Source of the DNA: Psychrobacter sp. UBA3480
Lineage (GTDB): Bacteria > Pseudomonadota > Gammaproteobacteria > Pseudomonadales > Moraxellaceae
Reading direction: 5' to 3'
Length of the DNA stretch: 64,000 bases
Assembly: GCF_002377945.1 (NCBI RefSeq)
Contig: NZ_DFQV01000012.1
Location: forward strand, 1 to 64,000
A model generated the notes under the pieces. It had not been told where the DNA came from and did no database searches. It was given only the letters and a program-made list of their open reading frames with translations. Positions within the stretch are counted from its first letter, which is position 1, and each line of letters starts with the position of its first letter. Positions 55,568-64,000 of this stretch are shown here, piece by piece. The position numbers and the translations under genes were made by a program.

Positions 55568-56260
55568 TTAGCGGTTTTTACGTGGCAACTTTTCTGGTAG
55601 GTAACAACGTAAATAAGCAATAAATGCTGTATTTGCTTCTTGGATATACTCTTCAGTGATACTCTGATGACGGCGATAAGACAACGTAAAGATAGCATTT
55701 ACGATGCTATAAGCAATCAACAAGGTATCTTGGATATCGTGGAAGTTTGGCATCTCATAACGCTCTGACAAACGCTTATAGACCAGATCAACGATTTGAT
55801 GATCCATATCTTCACCAAAGCTGTCGCCTTCAAAATCAGGTGTATTGGTGTCATAGATAAGCTTGGCTTTTGTCTCATCGTTATGGAATATCGTAATACA
55901 ATGATCGATAAGCGCCGTTAAATACCCTTGCCATCTGTCATAGTTACCAATATCGACCGTTTCTACCATCTCTAATATTTCAATCGCATTCAAAAAACGC
56001 AATGCTAAAAATATTGCTTCAATATTAGGGAAAAAATGGTAAGCAGAAGCTCTTGGTATGCCTGCTTCCTCACACACAGCTGCTAACGTAATATCGTTAA
56101 TAGCATGTGTTTCGCTCAATTTTTTGGCACCAGCCAATAGTTTTTGACGACGTGCACGGCCTTGTTGACTAGTAAACTTAAACTTATTAGGTACAAGCTT
56201 TTTTGCCAATTCCGAATCTACCAACACATCTTCAATCTTTTCGTCTTTATTATCACTCAT
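55568..56260 (-). CDS. TetR/AcrR-family transcriptional regulator
   Basis: A 230-residue regulator. The N-terminal helix-turn-helix is INDITLAAVCEEAGIPRASAYHFFPNIEAIFLALRF (about residues 55-90), followed by a helical ligand and dimer domain. A 30-residue charged extension precedes the DNA-binding domain, and the C-terminus ends basic (PEKLPRKNR). The ligand is unknown. It stands alone on the minus strand, convergent with the surface locus. The upstream endonuclease-fold gene is separated by 236 bases that contain a long inverted repeat. Regulation of either neighbour, or of itself through that repeat, is possible. Confidence 0.88.
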   Translation of the reverse strand: MSDNKDEKIEDVLVDSELAKKLVPNKFKFTSQQGRARRQKLLAGAKKLSETHAINDITLAAVCEEAGIPRASAYHFFPNIEAIFLALRFLNAIEILEMVETVDIGNYDRWQGYLTALIDHCITIFHNDETKAKLIYDTNTPDFEGDSFGEDMDHQIVDLVYKRLSERYEMPNFHDIQDTLLIAYSIVNAIFTLSYRRHQSITEEYIQEANTAFIAYLRCYLPEKLPRKNR

Positions 56261-56304
56261 TGTGAATCTCTTAATGTTGCGCCCTATTTTATAAATATAA
56301 TCTT

Positions 56305-56388
56305 CATTGAATAGTATTTATCCTCAAATAAAGGATGATGACTGTTGGCTAAAATATAAAGCCTATATGGTCAATACTCTATTCAATG
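56305..56388. repeat. Long inverted repeat upstream of tetR
   Basis: CATTGAATAG (56305-56314) and CTATTCAATG (56379-56388) are perfect 10-base inverted arms, extended by TATT/AATA with a two-base bulge. Between them is a smaller ATCCT/AGGAT hairpin (56320-56336). The element lies 45 bases upstream of the tetR start, either as paired operator half-sites or as a structured leader. Confidence 0.5.
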
Positions 56389-56496
56389 CAGAGGCATCAT
56401 AAACGCTTGCACATTATCAAGCAAGGGACATGAATAGGTTAAAAAACAATACTACGATCAGCAATTTAATAGAGCTAACCGTCTAATTTTATAAAG

Positions 56497-57519
56497 TTAA
56501 TCATTGAGTTTTATTTTCGCCCTTATAATACCATGATCAGTGACTCTATCGGCATAGTCCCACTTCAAATGATCATTAAAATAATCAACTCGTTCGACAT
56601 AACCGAGCGAAAACTTACTATCAGGCAAAAATTCTTCTGAGACAAATAACTGGTCGATAACTTCTGGCATACCTTGATATATATGGGTATAGGCAACATC
56701 TTTCATCCAGCCATATCTTGCTTGAATCCGAGCGGCATCAAAAAGTGCGACATCACGCATACTTTTATCGTAATTGACTTCCCCAGTTTCTGTCATCAAC
56801 TGAGTAGTCACGCTACCTGTGACATCATTCATATCGCCCAGTAGAATCAATGGTTCGCGGGTATGTTGCAATCGTTCTATGATAGACATACGGATAGAGG
56901 CCGCTTCTGCCGCGCGCATACATAAACTACGAAGCTTGGCGCGAACACGAATATTTGGATCGTCCATATCTTCTAATAGGTCACCATTTTCGTCGCGTAA
57001 GAAAAAAGCACGTTTGCTTTTTAGATGCGCTGTAATAATAGTAATGGGCTGCCCATACGCGTCAACACGTAACACTAATGGAGGACGGTTGAAGCGTTGA
57101 TAAGGACCGATATCAGGTATATCAATAATGGCTTTTGGTGCTATATCTTCTAGCAAACTGGTTTCTAACTGCTCAAATCTACTGATAATACCGACAGCAG
57201 GTGTATTCTGTGCACCCATGCCTTTGGTATATACGCTGGCGCTATCATTACTTGCAAGTGGAATGACCGCCTGCTCAGGCTTAAATCCTAATGAAATAGC
57301 CAACGCTTCTAATGCGTCACTATCCCAAACCTCTTGTACTGCGATAATGTCAGCATGCGCTTTAGCCAATAAATCTGTAAGACCTCGCAGCTTATGTTCA
57401 TAGGCTTTATCGTTATAAGCTGGCGCATTTTCATAATAAGTTCGATTAGGGTTCGCAAAGTTCAGCAAGTTTGCCGTTGCGATATAAAACTGTTTATTGC
57501 CTTCAGTGTTATTACTCAT
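56497..57519 (-). CDS. Endonuclease/exonuclease/phosphatase-family protein
   Basis: A 340-residue metal-dependent phosphoesterase-fold protein. The metal-binding Glu is in ADIIAVQEVWDSD (about residues 57-69). ITIITAHLKSKRAFF (about 165-179), ILLGDMNDVTGS (about 232-243) and the terminal DRVTDHGIIRAKI with the catalytic Asp-His follow in family order. No signal peptide is visible, so it is probably cytoplasmic. The substrate (nucleic acid, phosphoinositide-like or sugar phosphate) cannot be assigned. I start at 57519 (MSNNTEGNKQF) because GGGGA lies ahead; the longer frame from 57561 is AT-rich and unlikely. It is monocistronic. Confidence 0.85.
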   Translation of the reverse strand: MSNNTEGNKQFYIATANLLNFANPNRTYYENAPAYNDKAYEHKLRGLTDLLAKAHADIIAVQEVWDSDALEALAISLGFKPEQAVIPLASNDSASVYTKGMGAQNTPAVGIISRFEQLETSLLEDIAPKAIIDIPDIGPYQRFNRPPLVLRVDAYGQPITIITAHLKSKRAFFLRDENGDLLEDMDDPNIRVRAKLRSLCMRAAEAASIRMSIIERLQHTREPLILLGDMNDVTGSVTTQLMTETGEVNYDKSMRDVALFDAARIQARYGWMKDVAYTHIYQGMPEVIDQLFVSEEFLPDSKFSLGYVERVDYFNDHLKWDYADRVTDHGIIRAKIKLND

Positions 57520-57591
57520 ATATTCCCCATCGCTCTCATTATTATAGTACATAATATTCACGTATATGTATACGTTGCAAATTTTATGCCT

Positions 57592-57625
57592 AAAAAAACT
57601 CCCAAAGTTAAACTTTGGAAGTTTT
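57592..57625 (-). terminator. Terminator after the glycine-zipper gene
   Basis: AAAACT and CCAAAGT pair with ACTTTGG and AGTTTT around one C-A mismatch, loop TAA, and the minus strand ends in seven T residues. It is 160 bases beyond the glycine-zipper gene's stop. Confidence 0.75.
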
Positions 57626-57785
57626 AAAATAGCATAAATGTTGATAAGTAGATTTACTAATAGAACTGAACATACAATTAATCTATTTTAAGTAATGGTA
57701 TAGCAATCTCTAATACTGGCCAATTACTAGATCAACTGTCTGCCAAAGTGTCTGCATAACCGCTCTATTAGTTACTTAAACTCTC

Positions 57786-58298
57786 TTATGATACGCGATT
57801 CCATGCGTCACGTGATGCTTGACGCGCTTCGTTCCATTCCATGCGAGACTCACCTTTTACTTCATGCCATGAACGCTCTAAATCTGCTTCATGATCTTCA
57901 AAACGAGCATCTACTGGATAACGAGCACGGTTCGCATAACCAACTGCATATGCTGGATGTAAATCACGGTCGAAATCGTATTCTTCTCTATGGTAGTCAG
58001 CATTTACATACTCTGCGCGCCAGTACGCTTCTTCATGAGTTGGATCAATGGCTTCTGCTGCTGCATGGCCTGCGCCGCCACCAACAATAGCACCAATAGC
58101 ACCACCAATTAGCGTACCTAATGGACCTGCCATCGTACCGATAGCTGCACCTGCTGCTGCACCGCCTACACCGCCGATACCTGTACCTACTGGATGTGAA
58201 CCTGGCTCACCGGTAATGATGTCTGCGTTTAAGTCTTCTTTTGTCTCTTTTGACATATGTTTTACTTCATTGCGATCGATAGCATCATGGTTACTCAT
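57786..58298 (-). CDS. Glycine-zipper protein of unknown function
   Basis: A 170-residue protein. Residues about 35-80 form a glycine-zipper helix hairpin (GVGGAAAGAAIGTMAGPLGTLIGGAIGAIVGGGAGHAAAEAI), able to insert in or associate with membranes. The flanks are strongly acidic and Tyr/Arg/Glu-rich (EEAYWRAEYVNADYHREEYDFDRDLHP; ESRMEWNEARQASRDAW). There is no signal peptide, so it is likely cytoplasmic or membrane-peripheral. Similar small proteins in Gram-negatives are often stress-induced, but that is analogy. A clear AAGGACA ribosome site precedes the ATG, and it has its own terminator. Confidence 0.75.
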   Translation of the reverse strand: MSNHDAIDRNEVKHMSKETKEDLNADIITGEPGSHPVGTGIGGVGGAAAGAAIGTMAGPLGTLIGGAIGAIVGGGAGHAAAEAIDPTHEEAYWRAEYVNADYHREEYDFDRDLHPAYAVGYANRARYPVDARFEDHEADLERSWHEVKGESRMEWNEARQASRDAWNRVS

Positions 58299-58545
58299 AG
58301 TATTGTCCTTAAATTATTTATTATTTATTGAATTATTTATTTGCTAATTATTAGCGGTCTTACTAAATCCAATTGAAGTATAGAAATTTATAGGTAAGGA
58401 CAGATAGGCCGATTTTGTAAACTGTGTCCGTATTGCGATTATCTTGCGTTACAGCCTGTATCTTTATCACATTTGTGTACGGCAGCCTCATACTTTGAGT
58501 AATTATAAATGTACGATCACAATAAATTTACTAAATAAATCAATC

Positions 58546-60156
58546 CTATAACGGCATTAGAGACCTTTTGATAGCCTGTTGCCATTTAGCAAGATGTCGC
58601 TCACGAGTATCAGACGACATACTTGGTTCAAACACGCGATCTACCTGCCATGAAGCTTTCATGGTCGATTCGTCATACAGCCCAGTCTTTAAACCTGCGA
58701 GGAGTGCTGCGCCTTTTGCCGTAATCTCTGTATCTCTAGGACGTAATACCGGAACACCCAACAAATCTGCCTGAAATTGCATGAGTAAATCATTATTTGC
58801 AGCGCCGCCATCTACTCTCAGCTCAGTCAAAGGATGAGGGCTATCCTTTTGCATAGCGATAAGTACATCATAGGTTTGATAGGCAACGGCCTCCAATGCA
58901 GCGCGAGCAATATGGGCCTTAGTAGTACCGCGGCTCATACCAGTAATGCTAGCACTAATATCCGAACGCCAGTAAGGCGCGCCCAGTCCAGTAAAAGCAG
59001 GTAATAGAACAACATCTTCGCTACTGTCTACTTGACGAGCTAGGTCTTCAACATCACTACTCTGCTGAATCATACCCAAATTATCACGCAGCCATTGAAC
59101 GATAGCCCCTGCCATAAAGACACTGCCCTCTAGAGCATAAGTGACTTCCTTTTTGGGCGGTTGTAGCATGCGTTTTCCTGACTGTACGATTTGGTCAAAT
59201 GATAAATTGTCCGGACGAATTGGTGACGTTTTACGTTGCCATGCGATGGTGGTTAGTAGCTTATGCTCACTCAATTTTGGCTGCTGGCCAATATTCATTA
59301 GCATAAAACAGCCTGTACCGTAAGTGTTTTTGGCCATGCCTGCATCAAGGCAACCTTGCCCAAAGAGCGCTGCTTGCTGATCACCCAATACTGCTTGAAT
59401 GGGTATTTGCTTTGCAAACAGGCCTTTTTTGGTTTTGCCAAAGTCACCGTCGGACGGTAGTACTTTGGGCAATATATGCATAGGTATAGCAAAACGGTCA
59501 CAAAGTGTCTCTGACCATGCCAGCTTATGGATATCAAATAACAATGTACGAGAAGCATTAGTCACATCGATGACATGCTCCCCGCCTGTGAGCTTATAAA
59601 TCAGCCAACTATCAATCGTGCCAACCGCTATCTCCCCTCTGCTGGCTCGTACACTAAGCTTCGGATTGTTTTCGAGCAACCAAGCAATCTTACTGGCACT
59701 AAAATACGGATCTAAACGCAGGCCTGTAATACGCTGAACTTCATGTGCCATGTTGACGCTATCAACACCCGGATGCACAGGGTCATTCATACTATTGCTA
59801 GCGCTTTCAGCAGCAAGCGTCTTACAGTAATTTGCGGTACGCCTATCTTGCCAAATGATGGCGGGAGCCAGTGGCTTACCAGTTTGCTTATCCCACATCA
59901 CAATCGACTCACGCTGATTGGTAATCGCGATACTGGTAACGTCAGTGGCAAGCAGCCCTGCCCGATTAATAACATCGTGTGCACAACTAATCTGAGTTTG
60001 CCAAATCTGCTGTGCATCTTGTTCAACGAATCCAGCTCTTGGTGTTTGCAGCGTCGTTGGCTGTTGTACCATTTTGATAGGACGCGCCTGATCATCGTAC
60101 AATATTGCTCGACTCGATGTGGTCCCTTGATCCAACGCTAAAATATACCCTGCCAT
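58546..60156 (-). CDS. glpK: Glycerol kinase
   Basis: A 536-residue FGGY kinase converting glycerol to glycerol-3-phosphate. The ATP motif is YILALDQGTTSSRAILYD (residues 4-20). AITNQRESIVMWDKQTGKPLAPAIIWQDRRT, GTIDSWLIYKLTGG, NTYGTGCFMLMN, ALEGSVFMAGAIVQWLRDNL and the signature VDGGAANNDLLMQFQADLLGVPVLRP complete the family. It is longer than E. coli GlpK (502) because of insertions of about 20 residues (ESASNSMNDPVHPGVDS) and 20-25 residues (RPDNLSFDQIVQSGKRM). ATG 60156 (MAGYILALDQ) is preferred, with GAGGGT ahead. glpF, glpD and glpR are not beside it. Confidence 0.95.
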   Translation of the reverse strand: MAGYILALDQGTTSSRAILYDDQARPIKMVQQPTTLQTPRAGFVEQDAQQIWQTQISCAHDVINRAGLLATDVTSIAITNQRESIVMWDKQTGKPLAPAIIWQDRRTANYCKTLAAESASNSMNDPVHPGVDSVNMAHEVQRITGLRLDPYFSASKIAWLLENNPKLSVRASRGEIAVGTIDSWLIYKLTGGEHVIDVTNASRTLLFDIHKLAWSETLCDRFAIPMHILPKVLPSDGDFGKTKKGLFAKQIPIQAVLGDQQAALFGQGCLDAGMAKNTYGTGCFMLMNIGQQPKLSEHKLLTTIAWQRKTSPIRPDNLSFDQIVQSGKRMLQPPKKEVTYALEGSVFMAGAIVQWLRDNLGMIQQSSDVEDLARQVDSSEDVVLLPAFTGLGAPYWRSDISASITGMSRGTTKAHIARAALEAVAYQTYDVLIAMQKDSPHPLTELRVDGGAANNDLLMQFQADLLGVPVLRPRDTEITAKGAALLAGLKTGLYDESTMKASWQVDRVFEPSMSSDTRERHLAKWQQAIKRSLMPL

Positions 60157-60671
60157 GACACACCCTCTACTCATGTTATTTATTCTATCTGATAGCCATT
60201 TAGTGACTATTCATTGACTGATGCTTATTGAGCATTTTTTATTTTGTTAATTACTGTCTAAATGCTTTCATAATAAGATTAAAAACAAAATCTACTTAAA
60301 AATAAATCGCGCGAATTGAAAACGTCTTGTTGGCTATGTTGTTACTTATAAACAGATATTTAAAAATTAAATCAAACCTCTATCATACCGCTACTGGTCA
60401 CACAATAGAAAACGGCAAAATACTGAGCATTGACCCGTCACCATTGTGGCTCTACAGTGTACCTCTTATGACGAATGACCGCTTTTTAGCGCTTTTAATA
60501 TAGATATATTTTTATATTAGAATATGAATGATTTATTTAAGCATCATTTTTTCGCTAGCTAGCAAATAGTCTATAATAGTTCAGCAACTTTATATCCTGA
60601 GCAATGAAACCTATCGGTGCTGTTCCTTATTTTATAATATCTTACATTCTAATTAATGGCTTATGTGACTT
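60157..60671. other. Divergent intergenic region between glpK and the TolC-type gene
   Basis: This 515-base AT-rich region has no gene that I can support. A consensus -10 element TATAAT lies at 60572-60577 on the plus strand, but the -35 region 17 bases ahead (TTTTCG) is weak. The spacer contains the palindrome GCTAGCTAGC (60554-60563), possibly an operator. Confidence 0.45.
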
Positions 60672-62330
60672 ATGAAATTCATTTTATCAGCGCTACCGAC
60701 TGCTATGATGACAGTTGCAGTCATGAGCGTGCCTGTCATGACTTACGCGAGCACTGACGCTGACAGTATAGAAGTATCAGATGATGTTACACCAGTGGCT
60801 GTGACACAAATCATAGATGCTGATAGTCCAACTGATAATGATAAACCAACTGTAGCGCCTTTTCATACAGTACCAAATTCTAATAAGGCTAAATCACAGG
60901 CATTGTCTACGCTTGTTGACCCTATCACACATAAAGCCGTCGATAACAGCTACGCACTAGACGTCTCAAGCTTTTTGAGCTTAGAGCAAGCGCAAAAGCT
61001 GCTGGTACAAGTATCACCTAAAATTGCTGCCAATCAAGCAGCGATTGCCGCTAGCGAATACCAAACTGACGCGCTCAGAACTATCGACAATCCGCTCGTA
61101 TTTGCTCGAGTATCTGCCAGTGCCTATCATTTAGATGAGGATATAGATTTATCTTCTCTCAGAAGCGGTATCGTCAACGAAGTAAACAACGGGGTAGATA
61201 ACATAGTCCCTCCGACAGCAGACCTACCAGACTTTGGTGAGCTGGTCGGTGAGCGTATTCCCGACTCCTATAACCTCAAGCGCTCAGGATCTACGTCGGG
61301 TGCAGGACTTGGAGTCGTTTGGCCTATTTATACTGCTGGACGTACAGACGCATTGACTGGTGCCTCGGATGCACGTACGCAAGAAGCGATGGCTGATAGT
61401 GTACTGGATAAAAATGAGCTTTATAATACGTTAATTGAGCGTTATTTTAAGGCACAGTTAGCGATTATCGCCGCTTACTTACGAGAAGACGCTTACGATA
61501 CATTGCAACAGACCGACCATATGGCCGAGCGTCTGTTTGAAGAAGGTTTTATCTCACGTGTCGATAGACTAGAAGCACAGTCGGCGCTTGCGGATGCCAA
61601 AAGCGAATCCGTCAATGCCAATAATGACGCGCGCCTAGCCATGATTGCGCTACAGCGTCTACTACGTACCGACTATCGCATCAAGCCGACCACGCCATTG
61701 TTTGTCTCTAGTCGTCCTCTACCAGATGTGAGCTACTTTCAGGACTTGGCACTAAATAACCATCCCGGACTGCAAAAAGTTGCAGCCAAGCGGGCACAGG
61801 CTCAGCAGTTACATGCGCTATCAGATACGGGCTACAAACCTACGGTATTGCTATACGGTTATGGTCAGGTAGAGAAAGATCCAAGCTGGGTCGCTGGTAT
61901 ATCTGCCAGTTGGAAACTATGGGGCGGACTCGATAAAGCCGCATCACTAGCATCCAGTAGTGCCAAAATACGTCAGGCCGATCTCTCTGAGATTGAAGTT
62001 AGTGACAATTTATTGCTACTGGTAGAAAAAAACTGGCACGATGTCAATAATGCTCAATCACGCTATCAGGCATTGCAAAGTAATGTTGATTTAGCAGCAG
62101 AAGTATTACGACTACGACGCTTAGGATTGCAAGAAGGTGTAAATACCACCGTTGACGTAGTGCAAGCACAAACGCAATCGCTTAAGGCACGTACCGAGCA
62201 AGCACAGGCTGCTAATGACTATGTACAGTCACTGGCTGCCCTTATGCAAAGCTGTGGTACGCCACTTGCTTTTAATGCTTATCTCAACGCCGCTGACATT
62301 CAATTGCCTACTTTATATACTGAGCAATGA
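60672..62330 (+). CDS. TolC-family outer-membrane efflux channel
   Basis: A 552-residue outer-membrane factor. The signal peptide MKFILSALPTAMMTVAVMSVPVMTYAS ends near residue 27. A Thr/Asp-rich linker runs to about 95. Two homologous helical repeats follow, with family patterns LSLEQAQKLLVQVSPKIAANQAAIAAS, FKAQLAIIAAYLREDAYDTLQQTDHMAERLFEEGFISRVDRLEAQSALADAKSESVNANND and RRLGLQEGVNTTVDVVQAQTQSLKARTEQAQAANDYVQSLAAL. Such proteins dock with an HlyD-type fusion protein and an inner-membrane pump. An HlyD gene follows after the YihY gene, with equal 48-base gaps on both sides, so this is probably an export operon. The cargo is unknown. Confidence 0.9.
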   Translation: MKFILSALPTAMMTVAVMSVPVMTYASTDADSIEVSDDVTPVAVTQIIDADSPTDNDKPTVAPFHTVPNSNKAKSQALSTLVDPITHKAVDNSYALDVSSFLSLEQAQKLLVQVSPKIAANQAAIAASEYQTDALRTIDNPLVFARVSASAYHLDEDIDLSSLRSGIVNEVNNGVDNIVPPTADLPDFGELVGERIPDSYNLKRSGSTSGAGLGVVWPIYTAGRTDALTGASDARTQEAMADSVLDKNELYNTLIERYFKAQLAIIAAYLREDAYDTLQQTDHMAERLFEEGFISRVDRLEAQSALADAKSESVNANNDARLAMIALQRLLRTDYRIKPTTPLFVSSRPLPDVSYFQDLALNNHPGLQKVAAKRAQAQQLHALSDTGYKPTVLLYGYGQVEKDPSWVAGISASWKLWGGLDKAASLASSSAKIRQADLSEIEVSDNLLLLVEKNWHDVNNAQSRYQALQSNVDLAAEVLRLRRLGLQEGVNTTVDVVQAQTQSLKARTEQAQAANDYVQSLAALMQSCGTPLAFNAYLNAADIQLPTLYTEQ

Positions 62331-62378
62331 TGTAACGTGAGAAGCCATAAGTCGTGCTGATAAACGCTTTGTATTACT

Positions 62379-63299
62379 ATGAAGCCGACATCAAAAATAC
62401 TATTACCAACCCTATTACGAACAGCTGCTTTTATGAAAAAACTGACCTCTACATTGATAAAAAACTGGCTACAGACGTTACTAGAAACGTGGCGTATTGC
62501 CAATAACTCTAATGTTTGGGCGCATTGTGCAAGCGTAGGTTTCTTTGGATTCTTATCAATTTTTCCAGTGATGGCTGTTTTTGTCTTGCTTTACGGTCTT
62601 GCGTTTTCTCCTGCCGAGATGCAAGAGCAAATCTCGCTTTTGAGTCAGTTTATACCTGATACAGTATATGAAGTGCTTAACTCTCGTCTGAGCGAATTGG
62701 TTTCTACAACTACGTCTGCCCTGACTTTCAGTCTGCTTATATCGTCCTTGCTCGCACTTTATGCTGGCTCTAAAGGTATCAAATCTTTAATTATTCTTAT
62801 TAACCTTGCGTTTCATATTACTCAGGAGCGTAGTTTTGTACAAAGCACGATTCGCGCAGTTGGTTTGACCTTTGCAGCAGTAGTCGTATTGATTATCGCG
62901 GTCTCCTCTATCGCGATTATCCCTTTGGGGGCGGCCTACTTCCCTTTCCCTCAGATAGCAAAGACAATTGCGCTTTGGAGCAGGTGGCCCATATTGACAG
63001 GTATCATATTCTTAAGCTTTTTGGGTCTTTATCGTCTAGCCCCAAATCGCGATGCCGTCGCCCTCAAAAAATTGATGCCAGGCGCTGCGCTGGCAACGGT
63101 TTTATGGATTATATTGTCCATCTTATTTTCAATTTATGTGCAAAATTTTAATAACTATAGTGCTGAGTTTGGCGCGCTTTCAGCTGCTGTGGTCATTATG
63201 CTATGGCTCTATTATTCAGCATTTATCGTCGCTCTTGGTGCTATTTTTAATTCTGAAACCATAGACAACGCCAAGCCTTATGCGTTTCGAGTGTACTAG
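62379..63299 (+). CDS. YihY/BrkB-family inner-membrane protein
   Basis: A 306-residue protein with about six hydrophobic helices. The YihY family pattern is visible: NSNVWAHCASVGFFGFLSIFPVMAVFVLLYGLAFSP (about residues 45-80), FSLLISSLLALYAGSKGIKSLI, GALSAAVVIMLWLYYSAFIVALGAIFNSE near the end. Function is unsettled; older annotation as ribonuclease BN was wrong for this family. The start could be 62379 or the in-frame ATG at 62433 (MKKLTSTL), since neither has a strong ribosome site. It is embedded between TolC-like and HlyD-like genes, which is unusual and suggests co-expression with an export system. Confidence 0.85.
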   Translation: MKPTSKILLPTLLRTAAFMKKLTSTLIKNWLQTLLETWRIANNSNVWAHCASVGFFGFLSIFPVMAVFVLLYGLAFSPAEMQEQISLLSQFIPDTVYEVLNSRLSELVSTTTSALTFSLLISSLLALYAGSKGIKSLIILINLAFHITQERSFVQSTIRAVGLTFAAVVVLIIAVSSIAIIPLGAAYFPFPQIAKTIALWSRWPILTGIIFLSFLGLYRLAPNRDAVALKKLMPGAALATVLWIILSILFSIYVQNFNNYSAEFGALSAAVVIMLWLYYSAFIVALGAIFNSETIDNAKPYAFRVY

Positions 63300-63347
63300 T
63301 AATAAACCCTTTATTTTCAACTTTGTTGCTTTAGGAATCTCATTGTC

Positions 63348-64000
63348 ATGACAGAATTACCACGCGAATCAGACGACTCAAATAAATCAGCTGATGCAAC
63401 CGAGTCAGTGACCTCTCAAGATACACAAAATTCAGTCGATCCTGTAGAAGACGTGTCTGATATTGAACCAGAGCAACCGACACCTACTTATAATCGTGAC
63501 GCCTCTAAAACTGATAAATCTGCGCGTATGAAAAAAGTATTACTTGCATTATTCATACTGATTGTCCTTGGTACGATTGCGTACGGCTTATACAAAAGTA
63601 ATGCGCATAGCGAGCCAGAAGTTATTACGCTACAGGGGCAAATGCAAATGCAGCAAACGTCTATCGCTGCAAAAGTACCAGGGCGTATTGCCCAAATTAT
63701 GGTAACAGAGGGTGATACGGTAACGGCAGGTCAGCAACTGGTTGAAATGGATTCGCCTGAGATTAATGCCAAGATTAATCAAGCACGTGCTGGTAAGCAA
63801 ATCGCACAAAGTCAATTAGATAAAGCAGAAAATGGTGCTCGCCCGCAAGAAATCGCCCAAGCAAAAGCCGCTTGGCAAGCCAATAAAGCCGCGTCTGACT
63901 TGGCGGAAAATACCTATCAGCGTGTCAATCGCCTTTACGAAGAAGGTTTGATGGCGCGGCAAAAGCGCGATGAGGCGTATGCGCAATATCTTGCTACTCA
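63348..64000 (+). CDS. HlyD/EmrA-type membrane fusion protein, incomplete at the window end
   Basis: The first 217 codons are in the window. The N-terminal 60 residues are a cytoplasmic, acidic Ser/Thr/Glu/Asp-rich tail (DDSNKSADATESVTSQDTQNS). One membrane helix follows (VLLALFILIVLGTIAYGLY, about 66-84). The biotinyl-lipoyl-like half-motif comes next (TSIAAKVPGRIAQIMVTEGDTVTAGQQLVEMDSPEI, about 105-140) and then the start of the coiled coil (QIAQSQLDKAENGARPQEIAQAKAAW). The NGARPQEI motif is typical of YbhG/YhiI-like fusion proteins that work with ABC-2-type exporters. The partner pump would lie to the right of the window. AGGA precedes the ATG. Confidence 0.88.
   Translation, partial: MTELPRESDDSNKSADATESVTSQDTQNSVDPVEDVSDIEPEQPTPTYNRDASKTDKSARMKKVLLALFILIVLGTIAYGLYKSNAHSEPEVITLQGQMQMQQTSIAAKVPGRIAQIMVTEGDTVTAGQQLVEMDSPEINAKINQARAGKQIAQSQLDKAENGARPQEIAQAKAAWQANKAASDLAENTYQRVNRLYEEGLMARQKRDEAYAQYLAT

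Noticed and set aside
1..64000. tRNA, rRNA, CRISPR, insertion sequences or prophage
   Set aside because: No cloverleaf-like segment with a CCA end, no regularly spaced repeats, no transposase or phage protein and no flanking duplications were seen.

Overview
The window looks like a chromosomal segment of a Psychrobacter-type gammaproteobacterium (Moraxellaceae). The evidence is gene content rather than a database search: an Acr1-type fatty acyl-CoA reductase, a MesX/MesD methionine synthase pair, a holB-pilZ pair, an rsmG-parA-parB block running into exbB-exbD-msbA-lpxK-kdsB, an AceE/AceF pyruvate dehydrogenase, moderate GC content and many AT-rich intergenic regions with strong hairpin-plus-T terminators. 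I found no rRNA or tRNA genes, CRISPR array, insertion sequence or prophage.

Layout. 1-7.9 kb: mesX-mesD (folate-independent methionine synthesis), acr1, a DUF1622 membrane protein, dusB, a long BetT-type choline transporter and a HIT hydrolase. 8.1-14.8 kb: an unrecognised protein, ilvD, a CPA1 antiporter, a serine hydrolase and a DUF442-type phosphatase. 14.8-19.6 kb: a MaoC dehydratase and a long FabG-type reductase, divergent from a thiolase; together they can carry out condensation, reduction and dehydration on acyl chains. 19.7-31 kb: ppk2, then a co-directional minus-strand run rsmG, parA, parB, exbB, exbD, msbA, lpxK, kdsB, holB, pilZ (chromosome segregation, lipid A/KDO supply and export, replication clamp loading, type IV pili). 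31.3-38.8 kb: a Lon-like protease, a WYL regulator, a TerD protein, a voltage-gated K+ channel, a small zinc-ribbon membrane protein and OmpW. 38.9-43.5 kb: aceE-aceF.

44.1-55.5 kb is the most unusual part: five plus-strand exported proteins rich in DUF11, SdrD-B-like and Ig-like beta domains. The 1775-residue member ends in a long outer-membrane beta-barrel-like region. Paired RNA stem-loops sit in two of the gaps between these genes. I read this as an uncharacterised cell-surface assembly locus. 55.5-64 kb: a TetR regulator, an endonuclease/exonuclease/phosphatase-fold protein, a glycine-zipper protein, glpK, and a TolC / YihY / HlyD-type export cluster cut off by the window end.

The second item to check is at the extreme left edge. 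The mesD frame meets a TGA exactly where the fourth zinc-ligand cysteine of the MetE fold is expected, and a conserved-looking frame continues beyond it. The mesX upstream region carries a palindrome fitting the MetR consensus.
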